Positions 7,877-15,393 are shown, counted from the first letter of the stretch. The stretch is DNA of 20,639 nt from an uncultured Emergencia sp. (GCA_902476665.1 CABSEO010000005.1:1-20639), one strand, 5' to 3'. Numbers and translations: made by a program. The notes: a model not told the origin generated them from the sequence alone.

Positions 7877-9415
7877 TTAATTCCACGAGAATCTCTTTAC
7901 TTTGTAAATACCTAACGCATCTGCGCTTACACCCTTTAATCCGGCATTTGTAGTAATAGTAGTCGGTTCATATACAAGCGGTGCCACATATGCATTATCA
8001 TTGATATACTGCGCAACATCCTCATAGGCTGCCACCTTTTCATCACCTGTCAGCATTGCTGCATTTTCCAGTTTTTCAGAAAGTTCATCGGAGACAACGT
8101 GGGTAATATTTCCGGTTCCTCCATAGCAATCCTTATGGAACTGGCTGTAAAGCAGCGAATAGGCATCCGTAAACATTGCACACCAGCTGGTGATGGTCAT
8201 TTCATAATCACCCTCTGAATATACATCTGTAGTATAAGCACCTGCTTCAAGAATCTCAATTTCTACATTGATACCCACAGCCTTTAAGTCAGCCTGAATA
8301 ACCTGGGCTACTTTCTGCACCTTGGCATCTTCTTTTATCTTGATTGTCAGATTCAGATTCTCGTTGCCGGATTCTTTCAGCAGTGCCTTGGCTTTTTCCG
8401 GATCATAATCATAGCCTGTCACCTTGTCGGAATAGCCGTCGCAGGTCGGTGAAATAGCTGAATTGGCTGGAGTTCCGTTGCCTTCCAGAGCCCCGGTAAT
8501 AATATTATCCTTATTAATTGCATAATTGATAGCCTGTCTCACCTTTACATCATCCAGCGGAGCAACCTCAATATTCATATTCAGCGATAATACTGCCGCC
8601 AGATCGGTTTCATAAAACGCCAGGTTATCATCACTCTTTACTGTTTCAATATCAGAAGTGTTCACATTAAGGAATACATCTGTTTCGCCTGCCTGTAAAG
8701 CTACCAGGCCGGTATTCTTATCCGTAATTGGTTTAAAAGTAATATTTTTTATACTTGGCGCACCACCAAAATATTCCTCATTGGCCTCAAGGGAAATGTG
8801 GTCTCCGGAAACCCATTCTACGAATTTATATGCCCCGGTTCCCATTGGTTTTCTTTCAACAGCATCCTCTCCATTCTCTTCCGCGTAAGATTTACTCATA
8901 ATGGAAAAATACGGTGAGGCAAGGCTTCCCAGCATAGCTCCAAACGGTTTCTTTAAAATAAGCTTTACAGTATAATCATCTACCTTTTCCACTTTGTCGA
9001 TAGCTGCAGTCATATCAGCCGCCCAGCCTTTTTCTATGGTTCTGTTGATTGAATATACCACGTCATCTGCCGTCATCGGTGTCCCATCGTGGAATTTCAC
9101 ATCCTGTCTCAATTTAAAGGTATAAACCTTTTCGTCATCTGAAATCTCATAGCTTTCAGCAAGAGATTCAACATAGTTTCCGTCTTCATCAGCTTCAACC
9201 AGATTGTCATATATCGCATATGTAACGGTAAAAGTGCTCATCATGGCAATGGCCATCGGGTCAAGGGAGTTAGGTTCTGCAGCCAATGCGTAATTCAGAT
9301 CCGTTCTGTCCTCCTGGCTGGCTCCGCCGCCGCATGATGTCAGTGCGGTCATTGACAAAAGACATACCAGAAGAAGCGCAATGCCGCGTCTTACTTGTTT
9401 CTTTCTTTTTTTCAT
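7877..9415 (-). CDS. oppA: Peptide ABC transporter substrate-binding lipoprotein (OppA/DppA, SBP family 5)
   Basis: This 512-residue extracytoplasmic lipoprotein has a basic N-terminus and a hydrophobic signal segment around 11-24. The lipobox is LTSC, with the lipidated Cys at 28, followed by a Gly/Ser-rich linker. The mature part has family 5 features: AAEPNSLDPMAIA, a YTFKLRQDVKFHDGTPMTAD segment, and DDVKVRQAINYAINKD. It should capture peptides at the outer face of the membrane and deliver them to the two permeases encoded next. It is the first gene of the operon, with AGGAGG 5 bases before the ATG and a consensus promoter upstream. Peptide specificity cannot be read from the sequence; nickel or other ligands are used by some relatives, but the adjoining aminopeptidase supports peptides. 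Confidence 0.94.
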   Translation of the reverse strand: MKKRKKQVRRGIALLLVCLLSMTALTSCGGGASQEDRTDLNYALAAEPNSLDPMAIAMMSTFTVTYAIYDNLVEADEDGNYVESLAESYEISDDEKVYTFKLRQDVKFHDGTPMTADDVVYSINRTIEKGWAADMTAAIDKVEKVDDYTVKLILKKPFGAMLGSLASPYFSIMSKSYAEENGEDAVERKPMGTGAYKFVEWVSGDHISLEANEEYFGGAPSIKNITFKPITDKNTGLVALQAGETDVFLNVNTSDIETVKSDDNLAFYETDLAAVLSLNMNIEVAPLDDVKVRQAINYAINKDNIITGALEGNGTPANSAISPTCDGYSDKVTGYDYDPEKAKALLKESGNENLNLTIKIKEDAKVQKVAQVIQADLKAVGINVEIEILEAGAYTTDVYSEGDYEMTITSWCAMFTDAYSLLYSQFHKDCYGGTGNITHVVSDELSEKLENAAMLTGDEKVAAYEDVAQYINDNAYVAPLVYEPTTITTNAGLKGVSADALGIYKVKRFSWN

Positions 9416-9456
9416 TTTCAGCCTCCTATTTTGGAACTAAGTTTCATTTTAATAAC

Positions 9457-9484
9457 ATTATAGCGACTTTCAGAAATTTGTCAA
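9457..9484 (-). promoter_or_regulatory. Sigma-A promoter of the peptide-importer operon
   Basis: On the minus strand, TTGACA (9484-9479), a 16-base spacer and TATAAT (9462-9457) match both consensus hexamers exactly. The predicted leader to ATG 9415 is about 35 bases. The 28 bases to its right separate it from the divergent IclR-gene promoter, so the regulator is well placed to act on both. Confidence 0.82.
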
Positions 9485-9512
9485 TAATCACTGTCTTTAT
9501 TTTTGTTTATAT

Positions 9513-9541
9513 TTGACATCAGGATTTTCCCTTGATAGAAT
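9513..9541 (+). promoter_or_regulatory. Sigma-A promoter of the IclR-family regulator gene
   Basis: TTGACA (9513-9518), a 17-base spacer and TAGAAT (9536-9541) form a near-consensus promoter. The predicted start is about 30 bases before the TTG start codon. It is back-to-back with the importer promoter, and the -35 boxes are 28 bases apart. Confidence 0.78.
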
Positions 9542-9563
9542 TATCTCATGAAGCTAACAATCC

Positions 9564-9570
9564 AGAGGAG
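9564..9570 (+). promoter_or_regulatory. Ribosome binding site deciding the IclR-family start
   Basis: AGAGGAG ends at 9570 and lies 8 bases before TTG 9579. An in-frame GTG at 9570 overlaps this site and so cannot use it, which makes TTG the likely start. Confidence 0.65.
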
Positions 9571-9578
9571 TGGTAAAT

Positions 9579-10370
9579 TTGACACAGGAAACGAAGCAAA
9601 AGCAGAAAGAATTTTCCAATTCTATCGATAAGACACTTAGCGTAATAGATTGTATCTTTCAAAAAGAAGGCACTTTTATTGAAATACAGAACAGGCTGAA
9701 TCTGCCCAAAGCAACGCTTCATAGAATTCTTCAGTCTCTAGAAAAATATGAACTGATTGAAAAAGTAACCCCGGCCGATACTTATCGTCTGGGCCTTAAA
9801 TTCATTTACTACAGTGAAGCAGTGAAGGCAAGAATTTCTCTTTCTTCATTGGCCGAAAAATATTTGAAAGAATTAGCGGCAAGTACGGGAGAATCTTCCA
9901 GCCTGACAGTCCTTTATCAGAATCGCTGCATGTCTTTGAGCGGATTCCCCGGAGAGCAGTCGGCACTCACATCAAATCTGCTGCCATTTCCTTCATTGAA
10001 CTGTAGTGCCAGTGGTAAATTGTTTCTTTCTACCTGGAATGATGCAAAGCTGAAAGATTTTTTTTCAAATCCAGATATAAAAAAACTGACGCACAACACC
10101 ATTACAACCTTTGATGCCTTCAAACAGGAGCAAAAGAAAATTTTAGAAAAAGGAATGGCCTACGATGATGAAGAAAATGAGTATGGTCTCTACTGTATGT
10201 GCGCACCGCTGCAAAACCATACAGGCCGAATAAACGCCACAATCGGCATTACTGCACCTAAGTCCCGTTTATTTATGAAAGATGTGGCTTCCATTGAAAC
10301 ACAAGTAAGAACCGCTGCCTCAAAAATCAGCGATGTGCTGATCAAAACAAAATGTGAGTGTCCTTACTGA
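9579..10370 (+). CDS. IclR-family transcriptional regulator
   Basis: This 263-residue cytoplasmic DNA-binding protein has an N-terminal winged helix-turn-helix around residues 15-75, including IQNRLNLPKATLHRILQSLE. The C-terminal IclR effector domain (about 85-255) ends with the typical GMAYDDEENEYGLYCMCAPL and GITAPKSRL segments. Family members bind small metabolites in the C-terminal domain and repress or activate neighbouring genes. It diverges from the peptide-importer/aminopeptidase operon with paired consensus promoters in a 163-base gap, so regulation of that operon and of itself is the natural inference. The start is TTG, chosen from ribosome-site spacing. A strong terminator follows. 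Confidence 0.92.
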   Translation: MTQETKQKQKEFSNSIDKTLSVIDCIFQKEGTFIEIQNRLNLPKATLHRILQSLEKYELIEKVTPADTYRLGLKFIYYSEAVKARISLSSLAEKYLKELAASTGESSSLTVLYQNRCMSLSGFPGEQSALTSNLLPFPSLNCSASGKLFLSTWNDAKLKDFFSNPDIKKLTHNTITTFDAFKQEQKKILEKGMAYDDEENEYGLYCMCAPLQNHTGRINATIGITAPKSRLFMKDVASIETQVRTAASKISDVLIKTKCECPY

Positions 10371-10438
10371 TTAAAATACGGATAGTCACTTCCTTCAAAT
10401 CATCCTGAAATATCTTAAATCGATAGCATTTCCATATT

Positions 10439-10472
10439 AAAAAATCCCCCGGATCTTCCGAGGGATTTTTTT
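10439..10472. terminator. Bidirectional terminator between the convergent IclR-family and aminotransferase genes
   Basis: The left arm AAAAAATCCC (10439-10448) pairs with GGGATTTTTT (10462-10471), with CGGA/TCCG pairing inside and a short loop. A run of seven T follows on the plus strand and a run of A precedes, so the hairpin has a T-tail in both directions. It lies 68 bases after the IclR-family stop and 27 bases beyond the aminotransferase stop. Confidence 0.88.
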
Positions 10473-10498
10473 AAGTCGTATACAGTAAAAAACAAATT

Positions 10499-11743
10499 CT
10501 ATTTCTTCAGCGTCTTCAGTCTCCGGCATGCTTCTTCCACAGTGGCCTGATCGAAGGCGTAGCAGGCCCGGAACCATCCTGGTCTGCTGCAGCCGAAAAG
10601 CTGGCCGGGAGAAACATTGATCATCAGATCGTTATAGATTTTCTCCCAAAGAACATGCTCCTCTGCAAATTCCTGTTTCTCAAGATAAGCCGAAAAATCC
10701 GCCATGACAAAAATGCCCGCCTGTGCCTTCATTACAGGGATTCCCATTTCTTCAAGGCCATTTGCAAAAATATGATAAGCTGTTTTCAGCCGCTGTCTGG
10801 AAAGCTCCATAATTCCTGCAAGCTCCGGCGATTTCAGCATAGCCGTTAACAGAGACTGCGTATGGGAAGAAACGCAGGAATAATAGGTAATGGATGCAAA
10901 ACCCTGAATAATGCTCGGATTAAAGGAAAAACACATACCCGTTCTAAATCCGGACAACACGAAGTCTTTTGCAAAACTACTGGTTACATGAACCCTGTGC
11001 CGATAAGACTCCGGTACCAGTTTCAGCGTGCTGACAAAAACTGCTTCCGGATCAAATACAGTCTGGGCATATATCTCGTCAGAAATAATGTCAATGTCAT
11101 GCTCCATTGCGAAATCAATGAGATTGCGTACTGCTTCTTCTTTATACACAATTCCGATCGGATTATTGGGAGAAGAAAACAGAACCGCTCTCACCCGTTT
11201 TCCCTCTTTTGTAACCCGCTCAAAAGCCTCTTCAAAAGCTGCCCGATCCAGCGTTTCATCACAAGGCACACCTTCGGCAATAACACCGGCTCTTTCGTTG
11301 ATATCATCAACAAAGCTGGAATAGTAAGGCGCAGGAATCAGAAATACATCGCCAGGCTCAGCCAAAAGCGTAGCAAGGGTTTCCAGAGCAACTGTACATC
11401 CTGCACAGGTCGCCACCTGATCCCTGGTCAGTTTTACATCAGAATCCTCTCCGAAAATAATCTTCTGCCAGTGCTGTGCAATAGCTGTTCGAAATTCATC
11501 ACTGCCCTCAAATTTGTTGTAATGAATGTTATATCCGGTCAAATCCATGCGCTGAGCCGCTTTGTTCAGAAGATCACATACTTCTTTATTGACCAGATGA
11601 CTTTCCGCAGTGCCCATGTTAATCAGGCCATCAGGATTTGTCTCCTTGTCATACATATTATAAAAGTTGTCAAAATGAGCCTTAACCAGTGGCGGTAATG
11701 TTCTGACCCACTTTTTTCCCCGTTCAGATAAATATTCTAACAT
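10499..11743 (-). CDS. Class I/II PLP-dependent aminotransferase, ACC-synthase-like
   Basis: This 414-residue fold-type I PLP enzyme is of the class I/II aminotransferase group. Expected residues are visible: Asn194 in SSPNNPIG, Asp222 and Tyr225 in SDEIYA, the PLP-binding Lys259 in SSFAKD, Arg267 in GFRTG, and a C-terminal RACYA with the substrate-carboxylate arginine. The N-terminal NPDGLINMGTAESHLV and the SGFRTG context resemble ACC synthase-like and eukaryotic-type alanine aminotransferase-like proteins. Plain amino-acid transamination is the likelier role in a bacterium. It is the last gene of an operon behind a short-chain dehydrogenase and a YkvI-like transporter (32-base gap; AGAGGT ribosome site). 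The amino donor and acceptor are unknown. Confidence 0.88.
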   Translation of the reverse strand: MLEYLSERGKKWVRTLPPLVKAHFDNFYNMYDKETNPDGLINMGTAESHLVNKEVCDLLNKAAQRMDLTGYNIHYNKFEGSDEFRTAIAQHWQKIIFGEDSDVKLTRDQVATCAGCTVALETLATLLAEPGDVFLIPAPYYSSFVDDINERAGVIAEGVPCDETLDRAAFEEAFERVTKEGKRVRAVLFSSPNNPIGIVYKEEAVRNLIDFAMEHDIDIISDEIYAQTVFDPEAVFVSTLKLVPESYRHRVHVTSSFAKDFVLSGFRTGMCFSFNPSIIQGFASITYYSCVSSHTQSLLTAMLKSPELAGIMELSRQRLKTAYHIFANGLEEMGIPVMKAQAGIFVMADFSAYLEKQEFAEEHVLWEKIYNDLMINVSPGQLFGCSRPGWFRACYAFDQATVEEACRRLKTLKK

Positions 11744-11775
11744 AATTCACCTCTTACCGTTATTCTAATCCTGTA

Positions 11776-12573
11776 TTAATTGTGTTCCAGACCTGCCTCT
11801 GTCTGAATACCAGGGCGTACGCCAAGACCCATGGTGGCATCAATGTTTCCGCCGTGTAGAACGGTAGATTCATCTCTGAGCAGCCAGCACAGCAGTTCAG
11901 CAATTTCCTGAGGCTGGATCAGTCTTTTCTTTGCCTGGGCAGCATCAAAAGCAGTTCTCTCTTCCGGTGACATCCCTTTCAAGGTACTGGAATAAAACAT
12001 CGGAGTTTCTATAGCTCCCGGACTTACGCAGAATACATCGATCAGTGTATGAACATGCTCCGCCGCAACCTGCTTTGCAAGATAAGCCACCGCACATTTA
12101 CTCATTCCGTCACTCAGTGTGAATTTCGGGAAGCAGGCAATTCCGCCTCCTACAGAAGAAAGGAATACCAGCTTGGTCTTTTCCTCTTCCTTTGCTTCAA
12201 TAACCGGAAGGATCTTCTTGTAAATCCAAAGAGGACCGAGAGCATTGACTGTCATCATTGCAATATCATTTGCTGCTTTCAGCGGATCACCCTGTTCAGC
12301 ATATTCTTTTACGGTTCCGGAACCTAAAGCGGCATTAAAAATCACACCATACCACTGATGCTCAGTCAGAAAATCCGCCTGCTCGATTTCTTCCAGTTTT
12401 CCCTGATCCAGCTTGTGAGCAAAGAGTCTGCCCGGATACTCTGCCATCAGTTCCTCTGCCTTTGCCGCAGAACGTCTGTAAGTGATATGTACCTCATAAC
12501 CCTGTTCCAGCAGCTGCCTGGTCGTTTCCAGACCCACACCCTGAGTTCCGCCGGTGACTAATACTTTTTTCAT
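11776..12573 (-). CDS. SDR-family oxidoreductase with atypical active site
   Basis: This 265-residue protein has a Rossmann fold. The nucleotide motif TGGTQGVG lies near the N-terminus, NAALGSG follows, the structural Asn is in TVNALGP, and the catalytic-region Ser is in FLSSVGGG. The conserved Lys is in SDGMSKCAV, where the residue four before the Lys is Asp, not the catalytic Tyr of the YxxxK motif, and no Tyr lies nearby. It may therefore use an altered mechanism, act on an unusual substrate, or be a non-catalytic nucleotide binder. A C-terminal SPGAIETPM segment is canonical. The start is ATG 12573, with AGGAGG 7 bases upstream; the ATG at 12579 abuts the ribosome site. It lies between the transporter (15-base gap) and the aminotransferase. 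Confidence 0.87.
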   Translation of the reverse strand: MKKVLVTGGTQGVGLETTRQLLEQGYEVHITYRRSAAKAEELMAEYPGRLFAHKLDQGKLEEIEQADFLTEHQWYGVIFNAALGSGTVKEYAEQGDPLKAANDIAMMTVNALGPLWIYKKILPVIEAKEEEKTKLVFLSSVGGGIACFPKFTLSDGMSKCAVAYLAKQVAAEHVHTLIDVFCVSPGAIETPMFYSSTLKGMSPEERTAFDAAQAKKRLIQPQEIAELLCWLLRDESTVLHGGNIDATMGLGVRPGIQTEAGLEHN

Positions 12574-12580
12574 AATCATA

Positions 12581-12586
12581 CCTCCT
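12581..12586 (-). promoter_or_regulatory. Ribosome binding site deciding the SDR start
   Basis: On the minus strand, AGGAGG precedes ATG 12573 by 7 bases but precedes the in-frame ATG 12579 by only 1 base. This supports the shorter protein. Confidence 0.65.
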
Positions 12587-12588
12587 GC

Positions 12589-13713
12589 TTAAATGTTTTT
12601 AATCAGAACATCGTTTTCGTCGAAGTCCTCATATTTTCTTTTCTTAATGTATTTTGTATAAATCATGCCTGCAAAGATTACAATTCCGGCATAGCCTGAT
12701 ATCGGATAAATAATACTGATCATGGTAGAGAAAGACAGCTGACCGCCGAAGATGCTGACGATGGCTGTCACCACTGCCGCAATTCTGTACGCTTTACTCT
12801 TTGAGTCTGAAGAAACTTTATTGCACACGGTGTACAGCATCGGTACCGCAGTAGTGTAAATTCCAAGGAGCAGCAGAACAGAGAATATGTTTCCGAATAC
12901 CGGACTGATGGAAGCTGCCACAAACAGAGACGGAATCTCCAGATTATATACATCCAGAATATTAGCCAGAAGGCCAAAATTCAGAATCATTACTGCAATA
13001 AGAAATGCACCGCCTCCAAAGATGCCGCCCCATACAGAATTCTTCCTGCTGGTTGCAGTGGATTTGCCGATATCTGCCAGATACGGAACTACACCTGTTA
13101 CCGTATAAGCTGCATACATCAGGCCTGACAGAGCCCAGTTATTGAAGTTGGTTTTAACAGTCACTGTCTCCAGATTTTTATCTGCCTGCGCAATGCCTTC
13201 CGGATTGTTAACGATAGAAATAATTCCGATGACAATCGTCACCACCAGAAGTACCGGAGCAATATATCCCACAATTTTCACCAGTTTGTTCAGGCCGAGC
13301 AGAACAGTTGCCAGAGAAGTGATAATCATAAGACCGCGACCGATATTTCCGTCTACACCGTAATACTCCTCAAAAGTGGAACCTGCGCCGGAAATCATAG
13401 TCGAATAAACAAAGAACAGCATGATAGGGGTAAACCATTCCAGCGCAAAGCCCAGATATTTACCCAGATAAAAATTGAACATCTTCCCTGAATTATTCAG
13501 CTTGAGGTATCTACCGTCCTCAACAATGGTGCTGACAAACCAGGCATATAAAAGCAGTGCAATCAGTCCGGCTCCAATACTTCCTAGCACACCGAATCCT
13601 GTAAAGTACTGCATACATTCCTGACCGGATGCAAAGCTGGAACCGATTACAAAGCCCATAAATGCGCCGCCGATGGCAATAACCTGGCCAATATGAAGTT
13701 TGTTGTTTTCCAT
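12589..13713 (-). CDS. YkvI-family membrane transporter (LeuT-fold-like)
   Basis: This 374-residue integral membrane protein has about ten hydrophobic segments and a short charged C-terminal tail (KYIKKRKYEDFDENDV). The first helix region, IGGAFMGFVIGSSFASGQE, with its broken Gly/Ser-rich helix and Glu, matches the uncharacterised YkvI (COG3949) family. That family is related to amino-acid/sodium symporters of the LeuT superfamily. The substrate is unknown; an amino acid or related amine is plausible, given that an SDR and an aminotransferase follow in the same operon. It is the first gene, with AGGAGG before the ATG and a possible promoter about 45-75 bases upstream. Confidence 0.85.
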   Translation of the reverse strand: MENNKLHIGQVIAIGGAFMGFVIGSSFASGQECMQYFTGFGVLGSIGAGLIALLLYAWFVSTIVEDGRYLKLNNSGKMFNFYLGKYLGFALEWFTPIMLFFVYSTMISGAGSTFEEYYGVDGNIGRGLMIITSLATVLLGLNKLVKIVGYIAPVLLVVTIVIGIISIVNNPEGIAQADKNLETVTVKTNFNNWALSGLMYAAYTVTGVVPYLADIGKSTATSRKNSVWGGIFGGGAFLIAVMILNFGLLANILDVYNLEIPSLFVAASISPVFGNIFSVLLLLGIYTTAVPMLYTVCNKVSSDSKSKAYRIAAVVTAIVSIFGGQLSFSTMISIIYPISGYAGIVIFAGMIYTKYIKKRKYEDFDENDVLIKNI

Positions 13714-13748
13714 ATAAAAGCCTCCTTTTCTAAATTTTCTAACTACAG

Positions 13749-13777
13749 TATATGTTCTGACTAAATCAGATACAATT
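13749..13777 (-). promoter_or_regulatory. Possible promoter of the transporter-SDR-aminotransferase operon with a palindrome in its spacer
   Basis: On the minus strand, TTGTAT, a 17-base spacer and TATACT resemble a sigma-A promoter with a good -10 and a weak -35. Inside the spacer is the inverted repeat TCTGA-N5-TCAGA (13756-13770), placed where a repressor would block RNA polymerase. Both assignments come from pattern only. Confidence 0.4.
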
Positions 13778-13804
13778 GAACCTGCCTGAAGGCATTTACA
13801 ACAT

Positions 13805-13842
13805 AAAAAACGGACTTGAATTCATGAAATTCAAGTCCGTTT
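13805..13842 (-). terminator. Strong terminator of the HTH-protein gene
   Basis: A perfect 15-bp inverted repeat pairs AAACGGACTTGAATT (13808-13822) with AATTCAAGTCCGTTT (13828-13842) around a 5-base loop. Reading the minus strand, it is followed by a run of six T (including the stem's last three). It lies 28 bases after the HTH-protein stop and insulates the YkvI-like operon that follows. Confidence 0.87.
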
Positions 13843-13870
13843 AAACATATTCCTGTATTATAGCTACTGA

Positions 13871-15232
13871 CTACAGATATCGCAGTAAATCTTCCGAGGC
13901 CAGTCTGGTGCAGAACGGCTGAGACAAGATTCTTTCAAAGAACTGCTGAAATCCGTTTCGCATACAAGTGTCCATAGTAATATGAAAATTACTGTTGGGC
14001 TGCTTCTTTGAATTTTCAATATAGAGGGAATATGTATCCAAAAAAATGGAAGGCATCTGTCGCAGTTCTTCATTAAGACGCACCGTATCACGGATAAGCC
14101 ATATATTGAAATCCGGGTTTTCTGCCATAACCTGACTTAAATAAGCAAGATGTCTTCGAGTCTGTTCTTCAGTCAGCTGATGTTTCACATTCCCTACACT
14201 TACTTTACCGTCAGAAAGATACTGGTTCAGCATGGATGAAAAAAATACCAGATCAATATGAGATTTCCTTGTTCTTTTAGAAAACACATTCTTCAGTTTC
14301 ATTAAGTAGGCCGCATATTCCTCATCTTCTGCACCTTCAATCATGCTGTCCATAATATCATCCGGAAACAACATGGCAGGGGGCTCATTGAAAAAAAGCC
14401 ACTGTCTCCGATCTGAATAAGAGTCAAGCTGGACATTTGTCCGTTTCAGATTCTCCGGCTGTGCCGGTTCAAGAAGCTGCGGTGCTGTCTCCAGAATCTG
14501 CTCACACATTTGAGAAAAACTTTCAATCACCCGGGGCTCCATAGAAAATGTTGCCGCAAAATTTCCGCTGTCATTCCACAGCACCTGCAGGCAGAGCAGA
14601 TCGTTAATCAGAAGAATCTTAGGCTCTTCGACCTTCTCGCATACAATGGTCATTTCAATATAGTCCAGATGACCGATCGTATTTAAAATATTTGTCACAT
14701 AAGAATGATCTTCATCCATATGTTCTGCATTCAAGGCCAATTTCAGTATCACCTTTCTGACCCCATTATCATGAAGAAATTGTACCAGCCGTTTAAATTC
14801 ACTGCCGTACAAATGAAAGATATTAAAGGTTGCTGTAATCCGAACTGTTTTTCTATTCCTGCTCACAGCCTGCTGCAGGGCAGCTCCGGTCAACTCTAAA
14901 AAACTCTGTCTGCTGTCTGTAAAGGACATCTGATAATTACTGTACCCCTGAAAACTAAAGTAGCTGCTGTCACTGTTCCATGCACTGAGCAGCTCAGACA
15001 GAATCTGACTCTGCACTGCAGATGTACTTTCTCCATCATCTTGCCGCAAAGCAAAAAATTCAGCTATCTGCCCGCAGATCCGCTGTGCATTCCTCGCAGA
15101 CGGCAGTTTACTTCCATTAATCCACTTGCTGATATATGTGGCATCATAACTGAGAAACTCTGCCAGCTCGCTTTCCTTAACTCCCGCCTTCTGCATACGG
15201 GTACGCAGCAATTTTCCAAAAAGATTCTCCAT
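13871..15232 (-). CDS. XRE-like HTH protein with large uncharacterised C-terminal region
   Basis: This 453-residue protein has an N-terminal Cro/C1-type helix-turn-helix in residues 5-55. The sequence ESELAEFLSYDATYISKWINGSKLPS shows the turn and recognition helix. The rest, about 390 residues, matches no domain I recognise. It has no membrane segments or obvious enzyme motif. A part around 120-170 (RKTVRITATFNIF, then VRKVILKLALN) suggests an alternating strand/helix fold, and a charged stretch (EGAEDEEYAAYLMKLKNVFSKRTRK) follows later. A one-component regulator sensing an unknown ligand is the most likely reading. It lies downstream of buk, separated by a terminator, and has its own 161-base upstream region. 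The ATG at 15232 has a GAGGT ribosome site 5-6 bases upstream. Confidence 0.75.
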   Translation of the reverse strand: MENLFGKLLRTRMQKAGVKESELAEFLSYDATYISKWINGSKLPSARNAQRICGQIAEFFALRQDDGESTSAVQSQILSELLSAWNSDSSYFSFQGYSNYQMSFTDSRQSFLELTGAALQQAVSRNRKTVRITATFNIFHLYGSEFKRLVQFLHDNGVRKVILKLALNAEHMDEDHSYVTNILNTIGHLDYIEMTIVCEKVEEPKILLINDLLCLQVLWNDSGNFAATFSMEPRVIESFSQMCEQILETAPQLLEPAQPENLKRTNVQLDSYSDRRQWLFFNEPPAMLFPDDIMDSMIEGAEDEEYAAYLMKLKNVFSKRTRKSHIDLVFFSSMLNQYLSDGKVSVGNVKHQLTEEQTRRHLAYLSQVMAENPDFNIWLIRDTVRLNEELRQMPSIFLDTYSLYIENSKKQPNSNFHITMDTCMRNGFQQFFERILSQPFCTRLASEDLLRYL

Positions 15233-15297
15233 GACTTACCTCATCTCAATTGTTCAAAGCACTCTTCTGACAAGAACTATTTTACCAAAAAACCGGG

Positions 15298-15321
15298 TAC
15301 ATTTCTACATTTCTGCACTTC
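15298..15321. repeat. Three tandem 8-bp repeats upstream of the HTH-protein gene
   Basis: TACATTTC (15298-15305), TACATTTC (15306-15313) and TGCACTTC (15314-15321) follow each other directly. They lie 66-89 bases upstream of the HTH-protein start, adjacent to a TAAAAT that could be a -10 box (15284-15279). The first two copies are identical and the third differs at two positions. They may be binding sites for the regulator itself; low complexity by chance is the alternative. Confidence 0.4.
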
Positions 15322-15342
15322 TTCACATGTTCTTCCTCAAAT

Positions 15343-15373
15343 AAAAATCCGAAAGAATAGCTTCTCTCGGATT
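15343..15373 (-). terminator. Terminator of the ptb-buk operon
   Basis: AATCCGA (15346-15352) pairs with TCGGATT (15367-15373), and partial further pairing inside extends the stem. On the minus strand the stem is followed by TTTATTT. It lies 21 bases after the butyrate kinase stop, as expected for the operon end. Confidence 0.75.
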
Positions 15374-15393
15374 CTATGAAAGAATAATGACTT

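Noticed and set aside
10862..11698. Long plus-strand open frame opposite the aminotransferase gene
   Set aside because: Antisense shadow of a fully convincing PLP enzyme; the translation is Cys/Arg/Lys-rich with no recognisable motif and no ribosome site.
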